This document shows, piece by piece, positions 34,136-42,278 of a DNA stretch of 64,000 bases. Position numbers and translations under genes: made by a program. This DNA comes from JASGJS01 sp047601185 (GTDB taxonomy: Bacteria; Pseudomonadota; Gammaproteobacteria; JAURND01): positions 620,001 through 684,000 of the forward strand of contig JASGJS010000001.1 in the NCBI GenBank assembly GCA_047601185.1, read 5' to 3'. The notes below the pieces were generated by a model. That model searched no databases and was not told where the DNA came from. It worked only from the letters and a program-made list of their open reading frames with translations. Every line of letters begins with the position of its first letter. Within the stretch, counting starts at the first letter, position 1.

Positions 34136-35294
34136 GTTCTCGAGCGAGCGCGTATAAACCAATCGCTTCAATATTATGACCTAAGGGGAAGCGCTCTGTG
34201 CCGGCATATACCACAAAAGCTTTGTCAGGTTGCAAGTCTTCCAATGCAGAATAAAATCCGCGGCGAGGTTTTGTTGAAAAGCTACGTTTGATTTCTATCG
34301 CCCATAACCCTCTATTGCCGCCTAGCTCTAAGAGCAAATCGACTTCAGCTCCCGCCGCAGTTCGATAAAAACTCGCTTTAGTACCTGGAGGCGCAGCAGC
34401 GATTAGATTTTCAATCACGAAGCCTTCCCAGCTGCTACCCACAACTGGATGTCCCGACAATTGCAGTAGATCGGGGATTCCCAGTAAGGCATGAACGAGT
34501 CCACTGTCTCTCACATAAATTTTTGGCGCCTTAACAAGACGTTTGTTAATGTTGATGAAAAAAGGATTGAGGCGCCGTACCAATAATAAATCCACCAATA
34601 GACTGATATAACTCGTTACAGTGGGCGCGCTGATGGAAAGACTGGCAGCTAAACTAGAAGCATTGAGCAGGGTCGCTTGATGATGCGCGAGCATAGTCCA
34701 CATTTTTTCGAGCGTATCCGCTGGAATACGAATACCAAATTGGGGGATATCGCGTTCCAAATAGGTGCGGATAAAGTTGCGCCGCCAATGGAGGCTATCG
34801 GCGTCATTGGTAGCCAAATAGCTATCAGGAAAACCGCCGCGCACCCAAAGCTGATTCATGGTTTCTAGGCTTTGTCCTGTTTCTAAAATTGAAAGAGGAT
34901 TTAAATGGATATATTCAATGCGCCCGGCCAGACTTTCGCTGGATTGTCTGAGGAGGTCAATGGCAGCGGAACCCAAGATGAGAAAGCGTCCGTAGCGCCG
35001 CCCCGTGCGTCGACCTTCATCAATGAGGCCGCGCAAGCTTTGAAATAATTCTGGCATGCGATGGATTTCATCTAAAATAACCAAAGAATTTTCATAAGAT
35101 TTCAGGAAAAGCTCGGGGTCGGCGAGTTTATTTCGGTCCGTTGGAGATTCTAGGTCTAGATAGACCGACGACTGGCCATCGGCCACCTCAAATGCCAGGG
35201 TAGTTTTACCCACCTGCCGTGGGCCGATGATAGCCACAGCGGCTTGGCGCGCTAAAGCTAACCGAATGTCATCAAAGGCTATTCGAGGTATCAT
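34104..35294 (-). CDS. AAA_14/DUF4143 family ATPase
   Basis: A 396-residue ATPase with Walker A GPRQVGKTT (about 24-32), Walker B LVILDEIHRMPELF, the GSAAIDLLRQSSESLAGR box and the DUF4143 half with an ExDLL...AIEIK nuclease-like pattern (AGAEVDLLLELGG...AIEIKRSF). A short winged-helix-like insert (LAASLSISAPTVTSYISLL) lies between. It is convergent with, and overlaps, the ATPase_2 gene at 33011. Widespread but uncharacterised family. Confidence 0.85.
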   Translation of the reverse strand: MIPRIAFDDIRLALARQAAVAIIGPRQVGKTTLAFEVADGQSSVYLDLESPTDRNKLADPELFLKSYENSLVILDEIHRMPELFQSLRGLIDEGRRTGRRYGRFLILGSAAIDLLRQSSESLAGRIEYIHLNPLSILETGQSLETMNQLWVRGGFPDSYLATNDADSLHWRRNFIRTYLERDIPQFGIRIPADTLEKMWTMLAHHQATLLNASSLAASLSISAPTVTSYISLLVDLLLVRRLNPFFININKRLVKAPKIYVRDSGLVHALLGIPDLLQLSGHPVVGSSWEGFVIENLIAAAPPGTKASFYRTAAGAEVDLLLELGGNRGLWAIEIKRSFSTKPRRGFYSALEDLQPDKAFVVYAGTERFPLGHNIEAIGLYALARELMGGAQNVFV

Positions 35295-35424
35295 CCTTGT
35301 ATTTTAAAAGGTAGGCTTTTAAATTGCAAGGATGTTGTTAAAGTGGTGTTTCCTCGCAATGTCGGCTTCCTGGTAGTATCATGGCAGGATCAGCAACCAT
35401 TTTTAAAAAATTTAGAGGAAAATT

Positions 35425-35670
35425 ATGCCCAGTGTTTTAATCGAAGTCAGGAAAAAATATACTAGCGAGCGAGAGATACTTTTAATGGATACGGTGCATG
35501 CGGCTCTTATAGAAGCTTTCAAAATTTTACCTGATGACAAAAATGTGCGACTTTTAATTCATGAGCCCCATCGCTTTATGTGTCCACCCGCTAGAGCATA
35601 TCCAGATTTATATACTCACATCAGTATTGATTGCTTTGGAGGAACAGCAAAAATCGAATCCGGTGCATAA
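35425..35670 (+). CDS. Tautomerase-family protein, C-terminally shortened
   Basis: An 81-residue protein starting MPSVLIEVRKKYTSEREILL, with Pro2 (the catalytic N-terminal proline after Met removal) and the family words VHAALIEAFKILPDDKNVRL and LIHEPHRFMCPP. Relatives I recall run to about 125 residues and continue FSGRS...K after SIDCF; here the chain ends CFGGTAKIESGA. So the second beta-alpha unit is missing or frameshifted, and activity is doubtful. The next 270 bp (to 35940) hold no gene I can support. Confidence 0.65.
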   Translation: MPSVLIEVRKKYTSEREILLMDTVHAALIEAFKILPDDKNVRLLIHEPHRFMCPPARAYPDLYTHISIDCFGGTAKIESGA

Positions 35671-35940
35671 ATCTTCAACACAGGGTGGTCAAAAAATATC
35701 TCTTAAAAACACAAGTAACACAAAAATTGATGCTAGGAATGGTGCGGAAAATGGCACCACTAAAATAGTCAATAATGAAGTAGAGCAAGTTGCGCCAGGT
35801 GTTGAGGTCAGACAAGGCAATCAACGATGGATTGGAAAAGCGCAGAACTCTCAAAATCACTCTAAGGCTGATACATCCAGCTATAAAGCATCGTAACTCT
35901 TGGGCAGAGCCTTCCTATCAAGCTTCCAATTGCATGGTTA

Positions 35941-36801
35941 TTAGCATGATGTGAAGGCTTTATCACACAAACTGTTGATCAAGTTAACTAGAGCCTCCCA
36001 AAAAAGAGCATTGTCAATCGTCTTTTCAACAGTGCTTTTGGGTATAAAGCGACGCATTTCTTCATGAAAGGCAAGAGTAGTTTCTGGCAATAACAGCATT
36101 TGTTGGCGCTGCTGCAATAAATGAATAAAATGACTTTTTTCGCATTTATGATCATGGAGTTTTGCTGGAATTAGTTCAAACAAGGGCTGAATCCCTTTTT
36201 TTTGAAGCCACATGATATCCCATAAATCGCGATTTTTAATACGACCGCGCCTCAATGCGAATGATATTATTTTATCCGTAAATATTTCCTCAAGGCTTTC
36301 CGCCTGTATGATAAGACCACTCGTGCCCATTTCCACGCCATAGGGATTTTGTAGCATCATAGGCTTTATTTGGTGGCTGGGTATTGCACAGATATCAATA
36401 TTGATGCGTTGTGAAGGGATATGTTTATTTTTTGGACGGGTAATGACTTTAAGCTTCCAGGTTTTTACGTTTCCTTCTTCGCGTGTGGGAGGTGTGACTT
36501 CTATCGGTAAGCCATATTTTGCGCCTAAGGTATCAATCAACACATCACTCATGTTGGCCAGTTTTTCTCGCGTAAAATCAGCACCTCCTGTAAAATCTAA
36601 ATCCTCGCTGAGACGCTCTGCTCCATAACAAAGACGTAGACAAGTCCCGCCAATAAAGGTGAGGTCGATGAGAAGATTGGTATCACTCAAGATTCGTAAA
36701 ATATCATGATGCAGCAATTCTTTTTCAACTACTGTCCTGAGTGGGGCTAAATTTTGAAGATTCTGTATGGCTTCATCGACGAGTTGATCAAGTAAATTCA
36801 T
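35941..36801 (-). CDS. abiEii: AbiEii-type nucleotidyltransferase toxin
   Basis: The toxin half of a type IV abortive-infection system (AbiE). The 286-residue protein carries the GSx-like motif as FIGGTCLRLCYG and the metal site SEDLDFTGG, then the DUF1814 body with EEIFTDKIISFALRRGRIKNRDLWDI. AbiEii proteins are thought to transfer nucleotides to an acceptor such as tRNA and stop growth. It starts inside the 3' end of abiEi (14-bp overlap); ATG 36801 is preferred over 36819. Confidence 0.87.
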   Translation of the reverse strand: MNLLDQLVDEAIQNLQNLAPLRTVVEKELLHHDILRILSDTNLLIDLTFIGGTCLRLCYGAERLSEDLDFTGGADFTREKLANMSDVLIDTLGAKYGLPIEVTPPTREEGNVKTWKLKVITRPKNKHIPSQRINIDICAIPSHQIKPMMLQNPYGVEMGTSGLIIQAESLEEIFTDKIISFALRRGRIKNRDLWDIMWLQKKGIQPLFELIPAKLHDHKCEKSHFIHLLQQRQQMLLLPETTLAFHEEMRRFIPKSTVEKTIDNALFWEALVNLINSLCDKAFTSC

Positions 36802-37336
36802 TTGCGGCCTCCCAATCAATTAAATCTGTATCGCGTTTTGTTATTTTCATATCCCGAAGCGCTTGTTTGACGCTAGCACGCCATAATTTGCAGCGAAAGT
36901 CATAATGTAACGCTTCACGAATTTCATCAGGTTTCTGTTGGGTATGAATAAATTCTATCGTTCCAAACTGCCCACAGTTAATTTGATTGCTTCGTCCTGA
37001 TGACATAACGGTGATCCAGTTGATCGGTTGTTGCGATATGATACCTGCATCGCTTAACACGGTTTCTAGGCTAATATAATTAAAATCATTGGCGCGTAAC
37101 CTTGTGGCCGCATGAAACAATATTAAACCGCTGGCTGGAATCATGCGCTTGTATAAATACAAACCTCGGCATACCCGTATAAAGTAGCCTTCTTTAACAC
37201 CCCGGCTTAATAACGTTTTAAAGGCTGATATTGAGGAGTGTGGGAGGAGTGCACGTAAATCATTTAAAGTAAACAAATAATGTTCTACATCCGCCAGCAC
37301 TTCTAAGGCATTGGTTAAGCGTTTAATCGGCTGCAT
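36788..37336 (-). CDS. abiEi: AbiEi-type antitoxin and autorepressor
   Basis: The antitoxin half of AbiE, 182 residues. The N-terminal winged helix (NDLRALLPHSSISAFKTLLS and RGVKEGYFIRVCRGLY) binds DNA; the C-terminal part (ISLETVLSDAGIISQ...TVMSSGRSNQINCGQFG) is the antitoxin domain. The start at 37336 is supported by a perfect inverted repeat 17 bp upstream, which a longer frame from 37435 would run through. AbiEi does not bind its toxin in studied systems. Confidence 0.85.
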   Translation of the reverse strand: MQPIKRLTNALEVLADVEHYLFTLNDLRALLPHSSISAFKTLLSRGVKEGYFIRVCRGLYLYKRMIPASGLILFHAATRLRANDFNYISLETVLSDAGIISQQPINWITVMSSGRSNQINCGQFGTIEFIHTQQKPDEIREALHYDFRCKLWRASVKQALRDMKITKRDTDLIDWEAANEFT

Positions 37337-37352
37337 GTCCCGCGACAACTCC

Positions 37353-37383
37353 ACATTAGGTTTCACTAAGTGTAACCTAATGT
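37353..37383. promoter_or_regulatory. Operator for AbiEi autoregulation
   Basis: ACATTAGGTT (37353-37362) and AACCTAATGT (37374-37383) are perfect 10-bp inverted repeats with an 11-bp spacer that itself is partly palindromic (CACTAAGTG). It lies directly upstream of the abiEi start, as expected for the inverted repeats AbiEi binds in the studied S. agalactiae system. Confidence 0.65.
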
Positions 37384-37489
37384 AAAGAGACTGGCAAGCG
37401 GCAAGAACTAAGATTTTGCTTGAGTTCTTGCTCATTTATTTATTATTGGGCTTTTCGGCAATTAAAATTCAGGAGTAGCTACTAGCCAG

Positions 37490-37558
37490 TTGACTAGTAG
37501 CCTATAAGCTAGTAAAATTGCGCTCACGTGAGGAAACATGCTGAGCAACCATCCATGA
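37490..37558 (+). promoter_or_regulatory. Promoter and possible leader peptide for the AAA gene at 37555
   Basis: TTGACT (37490-37495), 17 bp, TAAAAT (37513-37518) is a good sigma-70 promoter. The transcript would start near 37525. It carries AGGA and then ATG CTG AGC AAC CAT CCA TGA (37538-37558), a six-codon frame (MLSNHP) whose stop overlaps the ATG of the AAA gene. The GTG at 37528 is an in-frame, nearly leaderless alternative start. Confidence 0.45.
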
Positions 37559-38706
37559 GTGAATCATATTTTCCATTAGGTATTGCAGAAGGGCCGGCTT
37601 TTTTAGGCCGTCACGAAGAAATCCGTCGTTTGTCTGCCAATATTGAGCAAGGTAGACATACTTTATTGCTTTCTCCCAGGCGTTACGGCAAAACCAGCCT
37701 TGCCAGACATGTTATTTACGGAATGAATGATATTTTTTGTGAAATTGATTTGTTTTTGGCCATTGACGAGTATGCTGTTGAGACGAGATTAACTCGCGGA
37801 ATAGAGTCTATTATTCAAAAATTGTCTCATAAAAAAGAGAAATGGCTACAGCTGCTATTAGATTTTTTTAAAAAATCCGATCAGACTTGGACCATAGGTT
37901 TTAAGGGCGCACAACTTCAATTGAAGCCTAATCATCATAGTGATGTCCCTGGTAATATTTTAGATCTTTTCAATGCGCTGGAAACAATGCTTTCTAAGCA
38001 ACAAAAAAAAGCGGTTGTGTTTATCGATGAGTTTCAGGAAATCACTAAAATAAAAACAGGTAAAGCCATTGAAGGGGCCATACGCCATTTTGCACAAGCC
38101 TCTAAACAGGTGGTGTTTATTTTTTCAGGTAGTAGTCGTCATTTACTGCTTGATATGTTTAATAATCGTTCAAGACCTCTGTATAAATTATGTGATTGGA
38201 TCACTTTGTCGCGTTTAGACGCCAAACTCTACCAAAGTTACCTGAACAAAATTGCGCAAAAAACTTTGGGATCGCCATTAACAGAAGCAGTATTTGACGA
38301 GATTGTCACGCTGAGCCAGTGTCATCCAGAAGGCATTTATGCGCTTTGTGGCCAATTGTGGCTGTTAGAAAACAATAAAAAAAGTTTTGAAAAACAGGAT
38401 GTGCAAGCAGCATGGAAAAAACATATTTCAGAACATATTAAACAAACACGCACAATGTTATCTGCTAACAGCACTGGACAAATGAAAGTTCTAATATTAA
38501 TTGCACAAGGGGTAACTCAACAGCTCACCGGCAAAGATGCACAAAAAAAATTGGACTTAACCAGCCCATCTATCGTTAAAGCCCTGCAAACCTTAGAAGC
38601 TGAGGATTTAATTGAAAGAAATTCTGAAGGTGCTTATATCATTATAGATCCTGTCGTTAAATCTTCGCTGTTAGAATTGTACGCAGATTATTTTGAGTTA
38701 TGTTAA
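37555..38706 (+). CDS. AAA family ATPase (archaeal-type ATPase_2 group)
   Basis: A 383-residue ATPase with Walker A SPRRYGKTSL near residue 45, Walker B AVVFIDEFQEIT, the FSGSSRHLLLDMF sensor box and a C-terminal winged helix (LTSPSIVKALQTLEAEDLIE). It is a paralogue of the 33011 gene, with similar order and length. It may be translated from ATG 37555 by coupling to a six-codon leader or from GTG 37528. It follows the divergent AbiE pair and its end overlaps the next convergent gene by 4 bp. Function unknown. Confidence 0.78.
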   Translation: MSESYFPLGIAEGPAFLGRHEEIRRLSANIEQGRHTLLLSPRRYGKTSLARHVIYGMNDIFCEIDLFLAIDEYAVETRLTRGIESIIQKLSHKKEKWLQLLLDFFKKSDQTWTIGFKGAQLQLKPNHHSDVPGNILDLFNALETMLSKQQKKAVVFIDEFQEITKIKTGKAIEGAIRHFAQASKQVVFIFSGSSRHLLLDMFNNRSRPLYKLCDWITLSRLDAKLYQSYLNKIAQKTLGSPLTEAVFDEIVTLSQCHPEGIYALCGQLWLLENNKKSFEKQDVQAAWKKHISEHIKQTRTMLSANSTGQMKVLILIAQGVTQQLTGKDAQKKLDLTSPSIVKALQTLEAEDLIERNSEGAYIIIDPVVKSSLLELYADYFELC

Positions 38707-39401
38707 AGCTTATTTTTCCAGAACTCCCAAGCACGATTCAATACGGCTTGATGAAGCTCATCCGCTTTAACAGCCTCTTCATGATTCAAGAACTTGGGCG
38801 CCCCAAGCTGCATTGCAATGGGTTGGAGTTGAGCATTGATCGTTGTATAAACTGCTCGAAATACCGCTTCTTTCACCGAGCTGCCAACGATGGTGGCGCC
38901 GTGACCTCGCATGAGCACTACAGCACTTTTGCCAAGTGACGAGGCCAGCGAGCGACCCAGTTCACTGCTCTGAATCAGCATGTTTGTCATACCATGCTCA
39001 TGTTGTATATCAAATACTGGAACACCTGCAGCCAGAAATCCACACATATGATAAAGCGCCTGCAATGGTGTTTTGCTTACACCAAAAGGAATCAAAGCAG
39101 GAGAATGTGTATGAACAACAGCGTTGACATCTGGGCGGGCCCGATAGATTTCACCATGAATAAACCGCTCTAATGAAGGTTTCGGCCCGCTAGACTTGCA
39201 GGGATTGCTGTCTGAATCTAATTCAATAATGCAGTTCTCTTCGTCAGTCACGCTTAAGTTATCTCGAGTCATAAAATAGCGGTCTGGTCGATTGGGGTTA
39301 CGTACAGACACGTGACCAAAACCGTCGAGAATCTGCTCGTTCACTAAAATTCTAGTGGCAACGATGAGGTCTTCGACGCTTTCTTTTATATTTCCACTCA
39401 T
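38703..39401 (-). CDS. Class II aldolase/adducin family protein
   Basis: A 232-residue zinc-dependent aldolase-fold protein. The metal histidines are in VVHTHSPAL and RGHGATIVG, and GFGHVSVRNPNRPDRYFMTR is the substrate-side glycine/serine motif. The substrate (an aldose phosphate or a hydroxy acid) cannot be named. The start at 39401 has GGAG 7 bp upstream; the frame extends further but into the ada promoter. It is divergent from ada. Confidence 0.85.
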   Translation of the reverse strand: MSGNIKESVEDLIVATRILVNEQILDGFGHVSVRNPNRPDRYFMTRDNLSVTDEENCIIELDSDSNPCKSSGPKPSLERFIHGEIYRARPDVNAVVHTHSPALIPFGVSKTPLQALYHMCGFLAAGVPVFDIQHEHGMTNMLIQSSELGRSLASSLGKSAVVLMRGHGATIVGSSVKEAVFRAVYTTINAQLQPIAMQLGAPKFLNHEEAVKADELHQAVLNRAWEFWKNKL

Positions 39402-39491
39402 ACGAGTCTCCATCCAAAACGTGTTATTGTAAAATAGCTGCCTGAAATTCGGCGGCAGTCTTGTTGCAGATGGATTATAATCCCCTCTACT

Positions 39492-40541
39492 ATGATGACT
39501 AAACAAATACAGCAAAGATACTACCGAGCTTTATTGGCTAAAGATAGCGGATATGAAGGGGTTTTTTACGTAGGGGTAAAAACCACAGGCGTATTTTGCC
39601 GTCCAACTTGCCCGGCGCGTAAGCCCAATTTCGAAAATTGTGAATTTTTCGAAACGGCGGAACAGGCGCTTTTGGCTGCATTTCGACCTTGTCAGCGATG
39701 CAAGCCGTTGTCTCATCCTCAGCAGACATCTGAGTTGATTCAAAAGTTAGTGAAGGCCGTGGAAGAACATCCAGAAAAGCATTGGCGAGAACGTGATTTT
39801 CAGCAACTGCTGTCAGTAGATGCTTCGACTGCACGGCGACAATTTAAAAAGCGTTTCGGCATGACGTTTGTCGCTTATGCCAGAGCGCGCAGAATGGGGT
39901 TAGCAATGAAAGATATCAAAAGTGGACACAGCATAATAGACACGCAGCTGGCCAGCGGTTATGAATCCAGCAGCGGTTTTAGGGATGCTTTCTCACGAAT
40001 TATGGGTGCAGCACCTTCTTCACACGGTCAATGCAAAGTGTTGAGGGCAGCCTGGTTGGATACCCCGTTAGGGCCGATGTTAGCTGTTGCTGATGAAAAA
40101 GCTCTTCATGTATTAGAATTTGTAGACCGCCGAGGGTTAGAGCGCGAAATCCTTCGATTACGCCAGAAGATGCACGCTGCAATTATTCCGGGTGAAACGG
40201 AGGTGATTCACTGCATTACTCAAGAATTGCAGGATTATTTTGCAGGACGGCTACAAGCATTTAAAACACCGCTTAATTTGTTGGGCTCTACTTTTCAACA
40301 ACAAGTGTGGGAAGCATTGCAAAGAATTCCTTATGGAACTACCTGCTCCTATCTGGATTTGGCTCAATCAGTGGGTCGTCCAACCGCTTTCCGAGCAGTG
40401 GCTAATGCCAATGGCGCTAATCAATTGGCCGTTATTATTCCGTGCCATCGAGTGATTAATGCCAATGGCCAATTGGGTGGCTATGGTGGTGGTGTGGCGC
40501 GTAAAGAATGGTTATTAAAGCATGAAAGCAAGTACCAATGA
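39492..40541 (+). CDS. ada: Ada: methylphosphotriester sensor and O6-methylguanine-DNA methyltransferase
   Basis: A bifunctional 349-residue DNA-alkylation repair protein and activator. The N-terminal zinc site has C36, C40, C67 and C70 (GVFCRPTCPARKP, FRPCQRCKP), with C36 the methyl acceptor. Then comes an AraC-type helix-turn-helix (FGMTFVAYARARRMG, LASGYESSSGFRDAF) and the C-terminal MGMT domain with VIIPCHRVINANG (active cysteine). Length and spacing match E. coli Ada. TATAAT at 39476-39481 would start the transcript within about 4 bp of the ATG, so the leader is very short. Confidence 0.95.
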   Translation: MMTKQIQQRYYRALLAKDSGYEGVFYVGVKTTGVFCRPTCPARKPNFENCEFFETAEQALLAAFRPCQRCKPLSHPQQTSELIQKLVKAVEEHPEKHWRERDFQQLLSVDASTARRQFKKRFGMTFVAYARARRMGLAMKDIKSGHSIIDTQLASGYESSSGFRDAFSRIMGAAPSSHGQCKVLRAAWLDTPLGPMLAVADEKALHVLEFVDRRGLEREILRLRQKMHAAIIPGETEVIHCITQELQDYFAGRLQAFKTPLNLLGSTFQQQVWEALQRIPYGTTCSYLDLAQSVGRPTAFRAVANANGANQLAVIIPCHRVINANGQLGGYGGGVARKEWLLKHESKYQ

Positions 40542-40573
40542 GTTAAATACTGCAAATTAAAGAGGATTTTGAA

Positions 40574-41068
40574 ATGAATTCACAAAACATTGCATTGCAA
40601 GACCTTGTTACTCCAGATGGTATTTGTTTTGGTTGTGGTCCGAAAAATCCCCACGGTTTGCAAATTAAGAGTTATTGGGATGAGGATAATGTGCACGTGA
40701 TAACAACCCATAAGCCAGACCCGCGCTATGTGGGCTGGCCATCGCTTGTTTATGGTGGACTGATGAGTTGTTTGATCGACTGCCATTCAAATTGGACAGT
40801 CATGGCAAATCACTATCGCGCTGAAGGCCGTCTAGCTGGGACATCGCCGCGCATTGATTGCGTAACGGGTTCGCTGGGGGTGAAATATCTCAAGCCAACG
40901 CCTATGGGGGTGCCGCTTATGCTTAAAGCGCGGGTTGAAGGTAAAGTTGGGCGCGCAACCCGTGTGTTATGCGAAGTCTACGCGAACGACACATTGACGG
41001 CCGTGGGGGATTCGGTTTTTGTTCAGGCGGATATTGGCCATTTGGCGAAGACAGCACACCATAATTAA
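40574..41068 (+). CDS. PaaI-like hotdog-fold thioesterase
   Basis: A 164-residue hotdog protein. The N-terminal CFGCGPKNPHGLQI and the central SLVYGGLMSCLIDCHSNWT helix are typical of PaaI-type acyl-CoA thioesterases. The substrate is unknown. It lies 32 bp after ada on the same strand and could share its transcript. A 664-bp gap full of inverted repeats follows. Confidence 0.82.
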   Translation: MNSQNIALQDLVTPDGICFGCGPKNPHGLQIKSYWDEDNVHVITTHKPDPRYVGWPSLVYGGLMSCLIDCHSNWTVMANHYRAEGRLAGTSPRIDCVTGSLGVKYLKPTPMGVPLMLKARVEGKVGRATRVLCEVYANDTLTAVGDSVFVQADIGHLAKTAHHN

Positions 41069-41139
41069 TTAGTCGTTAGCGCGAGTAATTTGTTCGCACA
41101 AAATTAGAGACTGTTGACATTTAAGCTCTGCGCAAATTT

Positions 41140-41400
41140 GAGTGGCGAGCTGTTGCCTTCTCCCCTTGTGGGAGAAGGTGCCCGATAGGGCGGATGAGGG
41201 GTAACAAGATCGATGTTGAAAACTTTGCAAAAAGAATTACGATTATGGCAAACCTGCAGAGAGATTTTTTTTTCAAAATTTTAAATTTCGTTAGCAGCAA
41301 ATTTTCAGAGTTATGTTTTTGATTTTATTTGCTTTATTTTACCCCTCATCCGCCCTATTCGGGCACCTTCTCCCACAAGGGGAGAAGGCAACAGCTCGCC
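41140..41400. repeat. Two family D repeats in inverted orientation
   Basis: The copy at 41140-41208 (AGTGGCGAGCTGTTGCCTTC, ...GATGAGGGGTAACAAG) and the copy at 41340-41400 (TACCCCTCATCCGCCCTATT, ...CAACAGCTCGCC) are near-perfect complements. They are about 130 bp apart, so a 60-bp stem could form. Each also has its own CCTTCTCCCC hairpin. The sequence between them is AT-rich and holds no gene. Confidence 0.85.
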
Positions 41401-41456
41401 ATCCTCATCTTAGCAGGATCTAAATGTCAACAGCCTCTAGTTTAAAATATAAAGAG

Positions 41457-41639
41457 CTGGATTGCTTCGTTGCGCGAAAAGCATGCGCGCCTCGCAATGA
41501 CGCCTCGTAAGTTTGATGCTTACAATTCAGAAACTGTGCTGTCCGCAACATAGCTTGCTTCTAAGCTTTTGAAATATAAAAAAATATCAGAGGCGTCATT
41601 GCGAGGCGCGCATGCTTTTCGCGCAACGAAGCAATCCAG
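41457..41639. repeat. Perfect 50-bp inverted repeat, family E
   Basis: Arms at 41457-41506 and 41590-41639 are exact complements over 50 bp, beginning CTGGATTGCTTCGTTGCGCG. The 83-bp loop has no gene. The arm contains GCATTGCG-type words (CATTGCGAGGCGCG, GAAGCAATCC) seen in dispersed repeats of many host-associated bacteria. With the family D pair it fills the 664-bp gap 41069-41732, where I see no coding sequence. Confidence 0.9.
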
Positions 41640-41732
41640 AAAGATTTTATTTATGGGAATCTTTTAATTTCGCCACAGCGACTAATTAAATCCGCGCTTA
41701 GAATTATGCGGATTATATTCAAGAAAAAAGTA

Positions 41733-42059
41733 TCAAGTTAAGAACCATGTCCCATGCGCTTGGATTTCATCATGCATCGCATCTGGGGCGAGATCAATCT
41801 CGCCAGGCCAAGTCACTACACCATGGTCCAAATAAACTTGATTGAATAAGTTAATATCTTTCAGGACCGCAAAAACTCCTGCTGAATCCCGCAAAACTCG
41901 CTGGGATAAATCTACGATGCCTTGAGTTCCGTCTTTGAAAGTGACTTCAAGACAATAATTATCCAAAGCTTTTACTGTAGCTAAACGCCAGGGGGGCGCG
42001 CAAGTTATTCCAGAGGTGGAATTTTTTTTGGTGCTTGATGTTGAAGGCATAAGTTCCAA
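41733..42059 (-). CDS. DUF2442 family protein (probable antitoxin-like partner)
   Basis: A 108-residue protein with the DUF2442 pattern ATVKALDNYCLEVTFKDGTQ, GIVDLSQRVL, FNQVYLDHGVVTWPGEIDLA. DUF2442 proteins usually follow a DUF4160 gene as a putative toxin-antitoxin pair, and here a broken DUF4160 gene overlaps the 5' end. The first 25 residues are Ser/Thr-rich and not conserved; the start may be the ATG at 42050. Confidence 0.75.
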   Translation of the reverse strand: MELMPSTSSTKKNSTSGITCAPPWRLATVKALDNYCLEVTFKDGTQGIVDLSQRVLRDSAGVFAVLKDINLFNQVYLDHGVVTWPGEIDLAPDAMHDEIQAHGTWFLT

Positions 42060-42265
42060 TCCTCTAACAATTGATTACGATATTGAAAAGCCCATTCGAG
42101 CACTAAAAGCAATGCTCTTTTGGGCATAGAACCTTTAATAATCTCGAGAGAACGAATATCAACTATGGCTTCATATTCCCCGTATGCGGCATGAAAGTGT
42201 GGGGGTGCATGATCGTCCTAAAACATTTTAATAATGATGCCATAAAAAATACTAATGGTTGGCAT
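42005..42265 (-). pseudogene. DUF4160 gene with an in-frame amber stop
   Basis: The minus strand reads MPTISIFYGIIIKMF, TAG (42218-42220), then DDHAPPHFHAAYGEYEAIVD, IRSLEIIKGSMPKRALLLVL and EWAFQYRNQLLEDWNL to a TAA. This is a complete DUF4160 protein of 86 codons apart from codon 16, where a tyrosine or tryptophan would be expected. It overlaps DUF2442 by 55 bp in the usual order. A single substitution killed it, or the stop is read through. Confidence 0.75.
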
Positions 42266-42278
42266 TGATATATCTCAA

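Noticed and set aside
35561..35896. 111-codon open frame overlapping the tautomerase
   Set aside because: Its first third is the tautomerase in another frame, and the rest is an Asn/Gln/Lys-rich stretch without family features or a good ribosome-binding site.
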